Below are positions 7,921 to 17,527 of a stretch of DNA of 36,728 nt, piece by piece. Made by a program: the position numbers and the translations under genes. The first letter of the stretch is position 1; each line of letters opens with the position of its first letter. Source of the DNA: Chlorobaculum sp. 24CR (GTDB lineage: Bacteria; Bacteroidota; Chlorobiia; Chlorobiales; Chlorobiaceae). The stretch spans positions 1 to 36,728 of the forward strand of contig NZ_SDGU01000037.1 in assembly GCF_004118635.1 (NCBI RefSeq). Direction: 5' to 3'. Under the pieces are notes generated by a model that made no database searches, was not told the DNA's origin, and worked only from the letters and a program-made list of their open reading frames with translations.

Positions 7921-8208
7921 TTACTTGGCATCTTCATCATCCGGTTCGGGCTGCCAGGTGTCACAGTGCATCGAGATTTTGCCTGTGCGTTTCGATGGTT
8001 CGTCCGGTGTCCAGGTATCGCAGTGCATCGAGATTTTACCGGTGCGCGACGAGGGTTTGTCGGGATCCCAGGTGTCGCAGTGCATGGAAATTTTACCGGT
8101 ACGCGACGACGACGGCGTGTCGGGATCATACGTATCGCAATGCATCGAGGGCATGGCTCCGGGCGACAGCGTCATGCTGCTGCTGTCGAAGATGGGCGAG
8201 GTTTTCAT
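7921..8208 (-). CDS. multi-core RiPP precursor with four MHCDT(W/Y) units
   Basis: A 95-residue peptide at the head of the operon. Residues 1-20 are a short, Ser-rich leader without a Gly-Gly site. Then come four units beginning S-M-H-C-D-T, at residues 21-40, 41-59, 60-78 and 79-95. Each is followed by Tyr (unit 1) or Trp (units 2-4), an acidic/proline stretch such as DPDKP, and, between units, the linker SRTGKI or KRTGKI. The last unit ends in an acidic tail. The peptide is too short and repetitive to be an enzyme. Its place next to two radical SAM enzymes and a YcaO protein identifies it as the likely substrate. The repeated cysteine, His, Asp and Trp are the probable modified residues. 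No strong ribosome site is seen before the ATG. Confidence 0.88.
   Translation of the reverse strand: MKTSPIFDSSSMTLSPGAMPSMHCDTYDPDTPSSSRTGKISMHCDTWDPDKPSSRTGKISMHCDTWTPDEPSKRTGKISMHCDTWQPEPDDEDAK
7924..8148 (-). repeat. four in-frame coding repeats of the RiPP precursor
   Basis: Units lie at 8148-8089, 8088-8032, 8031-7975 and 7974-7924. They are 57-60 bp each; the last is 51 bp. The M-H-C-D-T block is spelled differently in every unit: CAT TGC GAT ACG, CAC TGC GAC ACC, CAC TGC GAT ACC and CAC TGT GAC ACC. All differences within this block are synonymous. The DNA repeats have therefore drifted while the peptide was held constant. Confidence 0.9.
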
Positions 8209-8565
8209 GATCGTTCAATTTTTTTATGAGAAAAGAAAAACCGGCGAATACACATTTAAAAATATTGAAAATGCGTAGATCGGGAAACCCTTTTCTTGAG
8301 GCTTGCCGTAGTTGTGTGGTTATGTTCTCCTGAATTATTCATCAAATTTGCTGAATTGATGAAGCGTATATACTCGCCGGGTTTTCCATTATTTTTCCTG
8401 TTCAGAAAAGTCTGGTTCACATCGACAAGAACCGGTGATTCCTTTTTGCGATGCCCGCAATTGCGGAGGATTGAATACATTATCGAAACAATACTTGACA
8501 GCGGATGCGCGTAATGGAGCGACTCCCTGTTTTGAGGTATCCGGAAATTTCTGAACACCATCATT
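8209..8565. promoter_or_regulatory. AT-rich divergent control region with inverted repeat
   Basis: About 357 bp separate the RiPP precursor from the divergent SDR gene. The stretch is clearly AT-richer than the genes on either side. It contains an 8-bp inverted repeat, TTCATCAA at 8338-8345 and TTGATGAA at 8356-8363, with a 10-nt loop, about 130 bp upstream of the precursor start. This could be an operator. A TTGACA on the plus strand near 8493 has no good -10 partner. I see no gene here. Confidence 0.4.
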
Positions 8566-9405
8566 ATGTCTGAAAAACAACGAGTCAGCATCCTCGGTTG
8601 CGGATGGCTCGGTCTGCCGCTTGGCCGGTTTCTGGCAGGCGAGGGGTTTGCCGTCAAAGGTTCGAGCACCAGCGAGGCGAAGTTCGCCAAACTGAAAGAG
8701 GCGGGCATCGAGCCGTTCAGCATCGTCATCGACGAGAACATCGAGGGGGATATCCGGGCGTTCCTCGACAGCGACATCCTTGTCGTCAACATTCCGCCGA
8801 AACGCAGGCCGGATGTGGTCGAGCACCACGTCGGCCAGATTTCCCTCCTGATCGACGCACTCGCCGATTCTCCGGTCAAGCATGTGCTCTTCGTCAGTTC
8901 GACCTCGGTCTATCCCTCGCCTGGCGGCGAAGTGGTCGAATCGGACGCCGCCGATCCCGACGAGGCGGACTCTCCGGCGGGCCGGGCGCTGATGTACGTC
9001 GAACAGATGCTCCACCCGGAGCCCGGTTTCAGCACCACGGTCGTGCGGTTCGGCGGGCTGATCGGCCCCCGGCGCAATCCGGCGGAGTTCATGCAGCGCA
9101 TGACCGAGATCGCCAATCCGGCGCACCCGGTGAACTTTATCCATCTCGACGACTGCGTCCGGATCATCTCGGAAATTATCCGTCAGGGGGTCTGGGGCGA
9201 GACCTTCAACGCCTGCGCGCCGCTGCATCCCACCCGGAGCGAACTGTACGCCGCCGCCGCCGAAAGTCACGGTCTCGGTGCGCTGCCGGAAGAGCCGTCA
9301 AGCGACCACCGCTTCAAGATCGTCAACAGCGACAAGCTCGTCCAGAAACTGGGCTACCAGTTCCTGCACCCCGACCCGCTCGCGATGGCAAGAGGGGGGA
9401 GTTGA
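8566..9405 (+). CDS. NAD(P)-dependent epimerase/dehydratase-like SDR protein
   Basis: A 279-residue protein with an N-terminal Rossmann motif (RVSILGCGWLGLPLG, residues 6-20) and a later VLFVSSTSVYPSPGG stretch typical of extended or atypical short-chain dehydrogenases. The catalytic Tyr context is altered: after SSTSVY there is no clear YxxxK, only ALMYVEQ, in which Lys is replaced by Gln. It may therefore bind NAD(P) but use another chemistry, as in the YeeZ-like atypical SDR group. It is divergent from the RiPP operon, and nothing links it firmly to that pathway. A terminator follows at 9471. Confidence 0.75.
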   Translation: MSEKQRVSILGCGWLGLPLGRFLAGEGFAVKGSSTSEAKFAKLKEAGIEPFSIVIDENIEGDIRAFLDSDILVVNIPPKRRPDVVEHHVGQISLLIDALADSPVKHVLFVSSTSVYPSPGGEVVESDAADPDEADSPAGRALMYVEQMLHPEPGFSTTVVRFGGLIGPRRNPAEFMQRMTEIANPAHPVNFIHLDDCVRIISEIIRQGVWGETFNACAPLHPTRSELYAAAAESHGLGALPEEPSSDHRFKIVNSDKLVQKLGYQFLHPDPLAMARGGS

Positions 9406-9470
9406 GAATTATGAATGATGAATGTCGAATGATGAATTGAATGATGGGTAATTGTCAATTAATCCTGTAG

Positions 9471-9502
9471 GGGTAGTCCCGACGTGTCGGGATACCCTTT
9501 TT
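9471..9502 (+). terminator. rho-independent terminator after the SDR gene
   Basis: A hairpin with arms GGGTA-g-TCCCGAC and GTCGGGA-TACCC, a 2-nt GT loop and a following T5 run (9498-9502). The core TCCCGACGTGTCGGGA is one base different from the palindrome at 2771-2786, so a dispersed palindrome may have been recruited as a terminator. Just upstream, 9410-9447 has degenerate repeats of gaatgat/gatgaat. Confidence 0.65.
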
Positions 9503-9526
9503 GCTTCGTCTCACGACGGGTCGCCC

Positions 9527-9997
9527 TTACAAAATAAACTCCAGATCGTATCCCCCATTCGCCGCCTTGGCCGCGAAATCCTTCAGCTTTCGCAGAAAAG
9601 CAATCGTCCTGTCCGGATTTACCTCCCGCCACCAGGCGATGCGTTCCGGGTCGTCCTGCCAGCCGAGCATCACCTTTTCGGGAGTTTTTCCGCTAATCCC
9701 CTCGATGCAGCCGTCGATCATTTCAATCATTTTTCCAATCGCGCCCGACGGCAGAAAGGCTTCGTCCCAACTGTCGAGGCCGTTGTTCGATTCGGAGATG
9801 AACGGCAGCGCGTTGAGCCGTTCGATGACGCCGTAGTGGAACAGGGCGGCGTGGTCGTGGGCCGGGATTTCGAGCGAATCGTAAAGCCGGTACTCGCCGT
9901 CCGAAAGCCTGACGGCTCCGAGCTGTCCCGTGCGGTAAATCGGCAGTTCGCGGTGCAACGGGTTCAGGTCGTCGAGGCGGATGTGGGTGACGGTCAT
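9527..9997 (-). CDS. hypothetical protein
   Basis: A 156-residue soluble protein starting at ATG 9997 (MTVTHIRLDDLNPLHREL). A longer frame reaches 10123, but its first 42 residues look non-coding. I do not recognise the family. It has a Tyr-rich strand segment (GEYRLYDSLEIPAHDHAALFHY would be its most distinctive part), a Trp-rich C-terminal part (LGWQDDPERIAWWREVNPD) and a basic helix near the end. There is no signal peptide or membrane segment. It is convergent with the SDR gene and divergent from clpC. Confidence 0.6.
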   Translation of the reverse strand: MTVTHIRLDDLNPLHRELPIYRTGQLGAVRLSDGEYRLYDSLEIPAHDHAALFHYGVIERLNALPFISESNNGLDSWDEAFLPSGAIGKMIEMIDGCIEGISGKTPEKVMLGWQDDPERIAWWREVNPDRTIAFLRKLKDFAAKAANGGYDLEFIL

Positions 9998-10194
9998 GGC
10001 GTAAGGGCGGGCTGAAACGATTAATTTCCTGCCACTGTTTTGATCGAAGGAATTGGTTTGAGATGACGCCTTAATTGTAGTTATTTTACTTAATGTAGCC
10101 AATAACGGATCGCTTGTCCTCATTTGCGGTTATGGGCAAGAGTGCAGACGCATTTCAGTGAGCTTACCATCACATTTTAGCGATACAAAATATA

Positions 10195-12756
<2,562 letters not shown>

Positions 12757-12786
12757 CGCTCACGCACAACGCTTCGATCTCCCCCG

Positions 12787-12825
12787 AAGCCCCGCTGGAA
12801 TCAACGTTTCAGCGGGGCTTTTTTT
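12787..12825 (+). terminator. clpC rho-independent terminator
   Basis: A perfect 11-bp stem, AAGCCCCGCTG (12787-12797) and CAGCGGGGCTT (12810-12820), with a 12-nt loop, runs into a T7 tract. It lies 30 bp after the clpC stop. Confidence 0.92.
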
Positions 12826-12866
12826 GTGGGGATGTTTGGAGTCGGGATCAGGATTTGAGTCGCTGT

Positions 12867-12896
12867 CGGAATCGGAATCGGAATCGGAATTGGGAT
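12867..12896. repeat. hexanucleotide microsatellite CGGAAT
   Basis: Four perfect CGGAAT copies (12867-12890) are followed by a degenerate TGGGAT, with looser gtcgg/atcg repeats on both sides. It is non-coding and lies downstream of the clpC terminator. Confidence 0.85.
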
Positions 12897-12938
12897 CGCT
12901 ATCGAGTGATGATCTGCCGGGCCAGTTTGTTGCCGTAG

Positions 12939-13170
12939 GGGCAGCCCTCGCGGCTGCCCGTTCCCAGGATTCCGTTACAGATGAAATCGGGATTGCGATT
13001 TTCTTATCAGGAGGCGTTCTTCCAGCACTCAGTTAAATTTCAGATTTCGGAAGGACGGGCATAAAACCCGTCCCTACACGGAACCTGTTTTGCGATCCCG
13101 GCTCACCCCGGACTGAAGTCCGGGGCAACATGAATGTAAGAGGTTGGAATGTCCAGAGGGTTAAAACCCT
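12939..13170. repeat. cluster of four intergenic palindromes
   Basis: In the gene-free stretch between clpC and trpB2 there are four short perfect hairpins: GGGCAGCC/GGCTGCCC (12939-12959), GGACGGG/CCCGTCC (13054-13074), CCCCGGACT/AGTCCGGGG (13107-13126) and a GAGGGTT/AACCCTC palindrome near 13156-13171. Different palindrome families are stacked side by side. None is followed by a U-tract in either direction. No coding potential is evident here. Confidence 0.7.
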
Positions 13171-13200
13171 CCTGAATGGATGATCGATTTCTGCGCCCGA

Positions 13201-14577
13201 TCAGCAGCCAGGAACCGGCGGATGGCCAGCGAGCGAGGCGGCCAGCGAGCGTTGCAGCATCTCCTCCGGCAGCGCGTAGTCGCTGATCTTGCCCGACAGG
13301 TAGGCGTCGTAGCCCTGCAAATCCATCAGACCGTGGCCCGACCAGTTCATCAGAATCACCTTCTCCTTGCCCTCCTCTTTGGCCTGCTTCGCCTCCCGGA
13401 TGGTCTGCGCGATGGCGTGCGAGGTCTCCGGCGCGGGAATGAAGCCTTCGGTGTGGGCGAAGAGCAGCGCCGCTTCGTAGCATTCGGTCTGCGGCAGCGC
13501 GGTGGCCTCGATCAGCCCAATGCGCTTGACGTGGCTCACCAGCGGCGCCATGCCGTGGTAGCGCAGGCCGCCCGCGTGAATCGCCGGCGGGATGAAGGTG
13601 TGTCCGAGGCTGTGCATCGGCAGAAGCGGCGTCATCATGGCCACGTCGCCCGAATCGTAGGCGTAGGGCGCGCGGGTCAGCGTTGGGCATGCCTCCGGCT
13701 CCGTGGCGATCACCCGCACCTCCTTGCCGTGAATCTTGTCGCAGAGGAACGGGAAGCTGATGCCCGCAAAGTTCGAGCCGCCGCCCGCGCACCCGATGAC
13801 GATATCCGGGTAGCGCCCGATCTTGTCGAACTGCTTCTTGGCTTCGAGGCCGATGATGGTCTGGTGCAGCATCACGTGGTTCAGCACGCTGCCGAGGGCG
13901 TAGCGGGTGTCGTCGCGCTCGACGGCCTCTTCGATCGCCTCGCTGATGGCGATGCCGAGGCTGCCGGGCGTGTCGGGATCCTCTTCGAGAATCTTGCGTC
14001 CGATGGCCGTCAGCGGGCTGGGGCTGGGGATGCACTCCGCGCCCCAGGTATTCATCATGATTTTGCGGAACGGCTTCTGGTCGAAGCTGATGCGCACCAT
14101 GAACACCTTGCACTCGATGCCGATCAGCTTGCAGCTCATCGCCAAGGCGCTGCCCCACTGCCCCGCGCCGGTTTCTGTCGTCAGATACTTGATGCCGAAC
14201 TCCCGGTTGTACCACGCCTGCGCGACCGCCGTGTTGGGCTTGTGGCTTCCGGCGGGCGAGACCCCTTCGTTCTTGTAGTAGATTTTGGCCGGAGTGCCGA
14301 GCGCCGCTTCGAGCCGCCGCGCGCGGTAGAGCGGCGACGGACGCCAGAGCTTGAGGATGCCGAGAATCTCCTCCGGAATATCGATCCAGCGTTCGGTGCT
14401 CACCTCCTGCTCAATCAGGTTCATCGGAAACACCTGCGCCAGCGCGTCCGGCCCGATCGGTGTCCCGTCCAGCCCCACCGGCGGCGGCATGGGCGTGGGC
14501 AGGTCAGCTTGAATGTTGTACCATTGACGGGGCATTTCATCCTCGCTGAGGAGGATTTTGGTAGGCTCTGTACTCAT
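13201..14577 (-). CDS. trpB2: tryptophan synthase beta-like protein, TrpB2 type
   Basis: A 458-residue PLP enzyme of fold type II. The PLP lysine is in AGSHKPNTA (Lys about residue 113), and a phosphate-binding Gly-rich loop [11 protein letters not shown] follows. The long N-terminal region (LPTPMPPP, then [10 protein letters not shown]) and the overall length fit TrpB2 rather than TrpB1. TrpB2 condenses indole with serine, often without a TrpA partner. No trpA or other trp gene is adjacent, so it may be a stand-alone indole-salvage enzyme. The start at ATG 14577 is preferred; the frame extends upstream to 14649 with a low-complexity basic stretch. It runs towards clpC. Confidence 0.92.
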   Translation of the reverse strand: MSTEPTKILLSEDEMPRQWYNIQADLPTPMPPPVGLDGTPIGPDALAQVFPMNLIEQEVSTERWIDIPEEILGILKLWRPSPLYRARRLEAALGTPAKIYYKNEGVSPAGSHKPNTAVAQAWYNREFGIKYLTTETGAGQWGSALAMSCKLIGIECKVFMVRISFDQKPFRKIMMNTWGAECIPSPSPLTAIGRKILEEDPDTPGSLGIAISEAIEEAVERDDTRYALGSVLNHVMLHQTIIGLEAKKQFDKIGRYPDIVIGCAGGGSNFAGISFPFLCDKIHGKEVRVIATEPEACPTLTRAPYAYDSGDVAMMTPLLPMHSLGHTFIPPAIHAGGLRYHGMAPLVSHVKRIGLIEATALPQTECYEAALLFAHTEGFIPAPETSHAIAQTIREAKQAKEEGKEKVILMNWSGHGLMDLQGYDAYLSGKISDYALPEEMLQRSLAASLAGHPPVPGC

Positions 14578-14856
14578 GCGTGTAGTGCTTTGAAGTAAGA
14601 GAAAAGGAGACCGTTGCCGGTGCTCATGGCCGGACTGTCTGGTGGCCATTTTTTAAAGTAGGGAGAGCCGGGCGGATTGCAAAGGCTGGAGGTGGGGAAT
14701 CTGTGGGTGGAGGAAAAATGGTGGCGGCGGCTGGCAGGATGGCCTAGTATTTTTGAAGGAGTGCGAATGTTGTGTACATTTAATCAAACTGCCGCCTGGC
14801 TTTTTTTATTGGGAAGATTAGTCAAAAGATTTTTAGAATGTTGCATTGGAGGCTCT

Positions 14857-15249
14857 ATGTCTGTTATTCTTACATTTGATATCGAAGGTGCCACTAGCAC
14901 TGAACGAAACAGGCTGCAAAGCATGTTTGAACGTTTAGGGTGGGAAAATCTTGGTGGCTCTTCCTATCGTTATCCAAAGCTCGGGACGACTCCTCATACA
15001 GAAGATTGGTTCAATCATGTTGTGCCAGCGCTTTCTGCATTCAGGGCTTATGCAATGAAATCAGGCAGAAAAATTAATAAATTTACACTCGACACAAACA
15101 GTAGCACAGGATACGTACCAGCAACAAAATTCGGAACGAGTCCAAAAAAAGCTGAAAATATAAAGTTTTATAAGCCAAACAATAATAGTTTTGGTCTAAA
15201 AAAACTCAGGCATTTTATAGATTCAATTGAATACCCATACGATACATAA
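14857..15249 (+). CDS. hypothetical protein in AT-rich island
   Basis: A 130-residue protein starting at ATG 14857 behind GGAGG (14849-14853). It opens with a beta-strand/helix pattern (MSVILTFDIEGATST, ERNRLQSMFERLGWENLGG), then SSYRYPKL and an EDWFNHVVPALSAFRAYA helix. The opening is reminiscent of small ferredoxin-like folds such as VapD or Cas2, but I see no diagnostic residue and do not assign it. Base composition is much more AT-rich than the flanking trpB2 and thiL, which points to acquisition by transfer. Upstream in-frame ATGs exist but lack ribosome sites. Confidence 0.65.
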   Translation: MSVILTFDIEGATSTERNRLQSMFERLGWENLGGSSYRYPKLGTTPHTEDWFNHVVPALSAFRAYAMKSGRKINKFTLDTNSSTGYVPATKFGTSPKKAENIKFYKPNNNSFGLKKLRHFIDSIEYPYDT

Positions 15250-15419
15250 TAGATCGACAAGTCCATGAGCTGAGGCCTTAAATCGCTTCGTTTGTTTGGT
15301 TTTACTAAGTCTTTTGCTTCGGTTTGGTTATGCTTTCTGTTATGGAAAAAAATCTAAAAGGTTCTTCTAAAATCAGTAAATAAAATTAAATCTGGACAAA
15401 TAAACATAGGATTTGATAG

Positions 15420-15611
15420 ATTGGTGTTGTCGAAAAAATCTTTCTTTTTAAAGATTTTTTGGATTCGATTGCGACCAGTAATGCAGAGCTTACTCTGTCG
15501 GAATGGCAAAAAGAGAAACTGAATTGGAGGTATAAAGATTACCAAAAAGGGAACCTTGAACTTCATGATTGGTAGAGCGTTCATGAAGAGTTGTGTGAAG
15601 AATACAAATAA
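15420..15611 (+). pseudogene. addiction-module antitoxin remnant
   Basis: The plus-strand frame encodes a degraded member of the small addiction-module component family (Unstab_antitox type, partner of RelE/ParE toxins). Visible pieces are DFLDSIA, ELTLSEWQKEKLNWRYKDY, and KGNLELHDW followed by SVHEELCEEYK. An in-frame TAG at 15573-15575 sits between HDW and SVHEE, where the family normally has a sense codon. No start codon is found at the 5' end, where a TAG precedes it at 15417. No toxin gene follows. The match is from memory of the family pattern. Confidence 0.65.
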
Positions 15612-15665
15612 TTTTCTTTTTTTATCTCTTAGGTGATTCATTCTTAATATTTTTTGTGATGAATT

Positions 15666-16085
15666 ATGGAAAATAAAGATTACTTAAGACAAGATATCAT
15701 CATAAGATCCCAGAAAATTAGAGACATAATATTTTCCATTCCTGATAAAATTGTGACTTTATCAGTTGGAGCACTCGCAATTTCAGTGGCGTTTCAGAAT
15801 GGCTATGTATCAGCTTATCCAGTTTGCCCTGCTTTATTATCTTTTTCTTGGATGAGTCTGATCGCTGCCATTATTACAGGGATTTTCCTTTACTATGGGA
15901 GGGCACGGCAAGAATTTAAAATGCTTCAAAAGCTCATAGGAAAATACAATAATGAATCTCCAGTTGACAAGCCTGAAATTGAAGACTTAGGGGTATTTTT
16001 TAAAGTGATATTTCTAATACATGGGTTAAGCTTTGTAATGGGACTATTTTTCTTGGCTTGGTTTGCGGTTTTGAATAATTTCTAA
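15666..16085 (+). CDS. small membrane protein, unknown
   Basis: A 139-residue protein with three hydrophobic segments: about residues 31-45 (VTLSVGALAISVAF), 55-78 (PALLSFSWMSLIAAIITG) and 112-137 (FFKVIFLIHGLSFVMGLFF). A charged cytoplasmic-type loop (GRARQEFKMLQKLIGKYNNE) lies between the second and third. I recognise no family. It is AT-rich like its neighbours in the island, has a weak ribosome site and stands alone between the antitoxin remnant and tRNA-Leu. Such small three-helix proteins often accompany toxin or phage-defence genes, but nothing here shows that. Confidence 0.6.
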   Translation: MENKDYLRQDIIIRSQKIRDIIFSIPDKIVTLSVGALAISVAFQNGYVSAYPVCPALLSFSWMSLIAAIITGIFLYYGRARQEFKMLQKLIGKYNNESPVDKPEIEDLGVFFKVIFLIHGLSFVMGLFFLAWFAVLNNF

Positions 16086-16158
16086 CCAGTCGTTTCTGGT
16101 ATTGCTTGTTCGCAGATGCGGCAGTCGAGGAAAAATGAAAGTGCTGCATGAGAGATTT

Positions 16159-16247
16159 TGGTGCCGAAGGCGGGAATCGAACCCGCACGTCCATTGCTGA
16201 ACACGGGATTTTAAGTCCCGGGCGTCTACCAGTTCCGCCACTTCGGC
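16159..16247 (-). tRNA. tRNA-Leu (anticodon TAA)
   Basis: On the minus strand the 86-nt body has acceptor arms GCCGAAG/CTTCGGC, a D-arm with GGAACTGGTAGACGC, an anticodon stem CGGGA/TCCCG with loop CTTAAAA (anticodon TAA), a long variable arm of the class II type and a T-arm with GGTTCGATTCC. Discriminator A is followed by an encoded CCA (16161-16159). Confidence 0.97.
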
Positions 16248-16271
16248 ATCCGTTCCGGTTGGAACTCGTTT

Positions 16272-16300
16272 AATGTACTATCTTTAACGGGAATACACAA
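16272..16300 (-). promoter_or_regulatory. candidate promoter of tRNA-Leu
   Basis: On the minus strand TTGTGT (16300-16295) and TACATT (16277-16272) are spaced by exactly 17 bp, which would place the start about 18 nt upstream of the tRNA 5' end. The -35 matches the sigma-70-type consensus at four of six positions. Confidence 0.5.
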
Positions 16301-16311
16301 CTTTCCAGGAC

Positions 16312-16346
16312 TGGATTGCCGCGTCGCGGTGCTCCTCGCAATGACC
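16312..16346. repeat. second copy of dispersed palindrome arm
   Basis: This is an inverted copy of the left part of the element at 2698-2798. It begins tggattgccgcgtcgc and ends gctcctcgcaatgac, with only a few differences in between. It sits between the tRNA-Leu promoter and the 3' end of thiL. Confidence 0.75.
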
Positions 16347-16378
16347 GCTTGCGGAGCCGCTTACCGTCCCGTCCGCCC

Positions 16379-17449
16379 TCACCCCGCGAAGTGGTCGAAG
16401 CCCGGCTTCATCTCCGCCATGTCGATGGTAATGCCGAAGATGTCTGTGAGCAACAAGCCCTCCTCCTTCTCCGTGATTTCGCCGATGACTGTGATGTCGC
16501 GGTGGGCGGCGACGAGGTCGTACTGCGACTTCGGCAGGGTGAAGAGGAGCTGGTAGTCCTCGCCGCCGGTGAGCGCCCAGTCGAAAGCGTCCTGCTGGAA
16601 CTCTTCGGCTACGGCTCGCGCTTCGGCCAGCACAGGCAGCTTGCTTTCGTCGATCGTCGCCCCCACGCCGGAGCGGCGGCAGAGGTGGCCGAGATCGGCG
16701 ACCAGGCCGTCCGAGATGTCGATCATCGCGGTTGGCACGATGCCCTCCTCGCTGAAAAAGTCGATGATGTCGATGCGCGCTTCCGGCAAGAGGTGGCTGC
16801 GGATCGCTTCGGCGTACTCCTGCAATTCGGCCATCACCTCCTTGTTATACGGCTCGTTGTTGCGCATCTGCTCGATCATTGTCGCCTTTTCGCGCTGCAA
16901 CAGATGCAGCCCAGCGGTCGAGCCGCCAAGCGTGCCGGTGACGCAGATCAAATCACCCGGCGACGCGCCTTTGCGCAGCGCAAGCAGCTCCGGCGTTGTC
17001 GTTCCGGTCATCGAAACCGAGATGAAGAGGCCTGAGGCCGACGACGAGGTGTCGCCGCCCGCGATGGCGAGGCCGTACACCGAGGCGGCGTGTTCGATGC
17101 CGCGGTACAGCTCCTCGACCATTTCGACCGGCATCTTGGGCGGCACGGCAATCGAGATGAGCGCGTAGTCGGGCATGGCGTTCATGGCGCAAATGTCCGA
17201 GACGTTGACGCTGATCGCCTTGCTGCCGAGGTGGTGCAAGGGCGTGGTCAACAGGTCGAAATGGACGTGTTCGGCGAGCAGGTCGGTCGTGACCACCTGC
17301 ACCACCGATTCGTCGATCCGCCACACCGCGCAGTCGTCGCCGATTCCCTCCAGCAGCTCCGGACGCTGCTTCGTAGATGGTGTGGTAATCTTTGCAAGCC
17401 GCTCGATGAGGCCGAATTCGCCGATCTCGGAAATAGGTTTGAATGCCAT
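16379..17449 (-). CDS. thiL: thiamine-monophosphate kinase
   Basis: A 356-residue ThiL of the PurM/AIR-synthase-like ATP-binding fold. It phosphorylates thiamine monophosphate to the active cofactor thiamine diphosphate. Diagnostic segments are EGIGDDCAV at about 34-42, TTDLLAEHVHFDL, SDICAMNAMPDYALIS, AGGDTSSS, TGTLGGSTAGL and MIDISDGLVADLGH, with a late TGGEDYQLLFT motif. Length is slightly above the usual 320-330. It is divergent from ftsY, with starts about 78 bp apart, so the two probably share a short promoter region. Confidence 0.95.
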   Translation of the reverse strand: MAFKPISEIGEFGLIERLAKITTPSTKQRPELLEGIGDDCAVWRIDESVVQVVTTDLLAEHVHFDLLTTPLHHLGSKAISVNVSDICAMNAMPDYALISIAVPPKMPVEMVEELYRGIEHAASVYGLAIAGGDTSSSASGLFISVSMTGTTTPELLALRKGASPGDLICVTGTLGGSTAGLHLLQREKATMIEQMRNNEPYNKEVMAELQEYAEAIRSHLLPEARIDIIDFFSEEGIVPTAMIDISDGLVADLGHLCRRSGVGATIDESKLPVLAEARAVAEEFQQDAFDWALTGGEDYQLLFTLPKSQYDLVAAHRDITVIGEITEKEEGLLLTDIFGITIDMAEMKPGFDHFAG

Positions 17450-17527
17450 ATATTTGCGTACATTGTGTTTTAGCTGGAATCCGTTCCGATCCCTTCGTCC
17501 GTAAACATACCCAATTTCTCATTTTCC

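Noticed and set aside
7921-8208. CRISPR-like array reading of the repeated segment
   Set aside because: The units are in frame, differ by synonymous changes and encode a constant peptide; spacers are not unique and no cas genes are near.
8256-8879. Minus-strand open frame of 207 codons covering the RiPP control region and part of the SDR gene
   Set aside because: It is antisense to the well-supported SDR gene, of low complexity, and has no family pattern. It exists because of the codon bias of the opposite strand.
13201-14649. Longer start for trpB2 at 14649
   Set aside because: The first 24 codons are low-complexity and unlike TrpB2 N-termini. ATG 14577 fits the family length.
14641-14860. 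Attachment-site duplicate of the tRNA-Leu 3' end at the left border of the island
   Set aside because: I scanned for the GCCGAAGG-like end and found no convincing copy, so no att sites are claimed.
15354-15641. Minus-strand 95-codon frame in the island
   Set aside because: Its complement carries the recognisable antitoxin remnant. The minus frame is a shadow rich in Phe/Lys from A/T runs.
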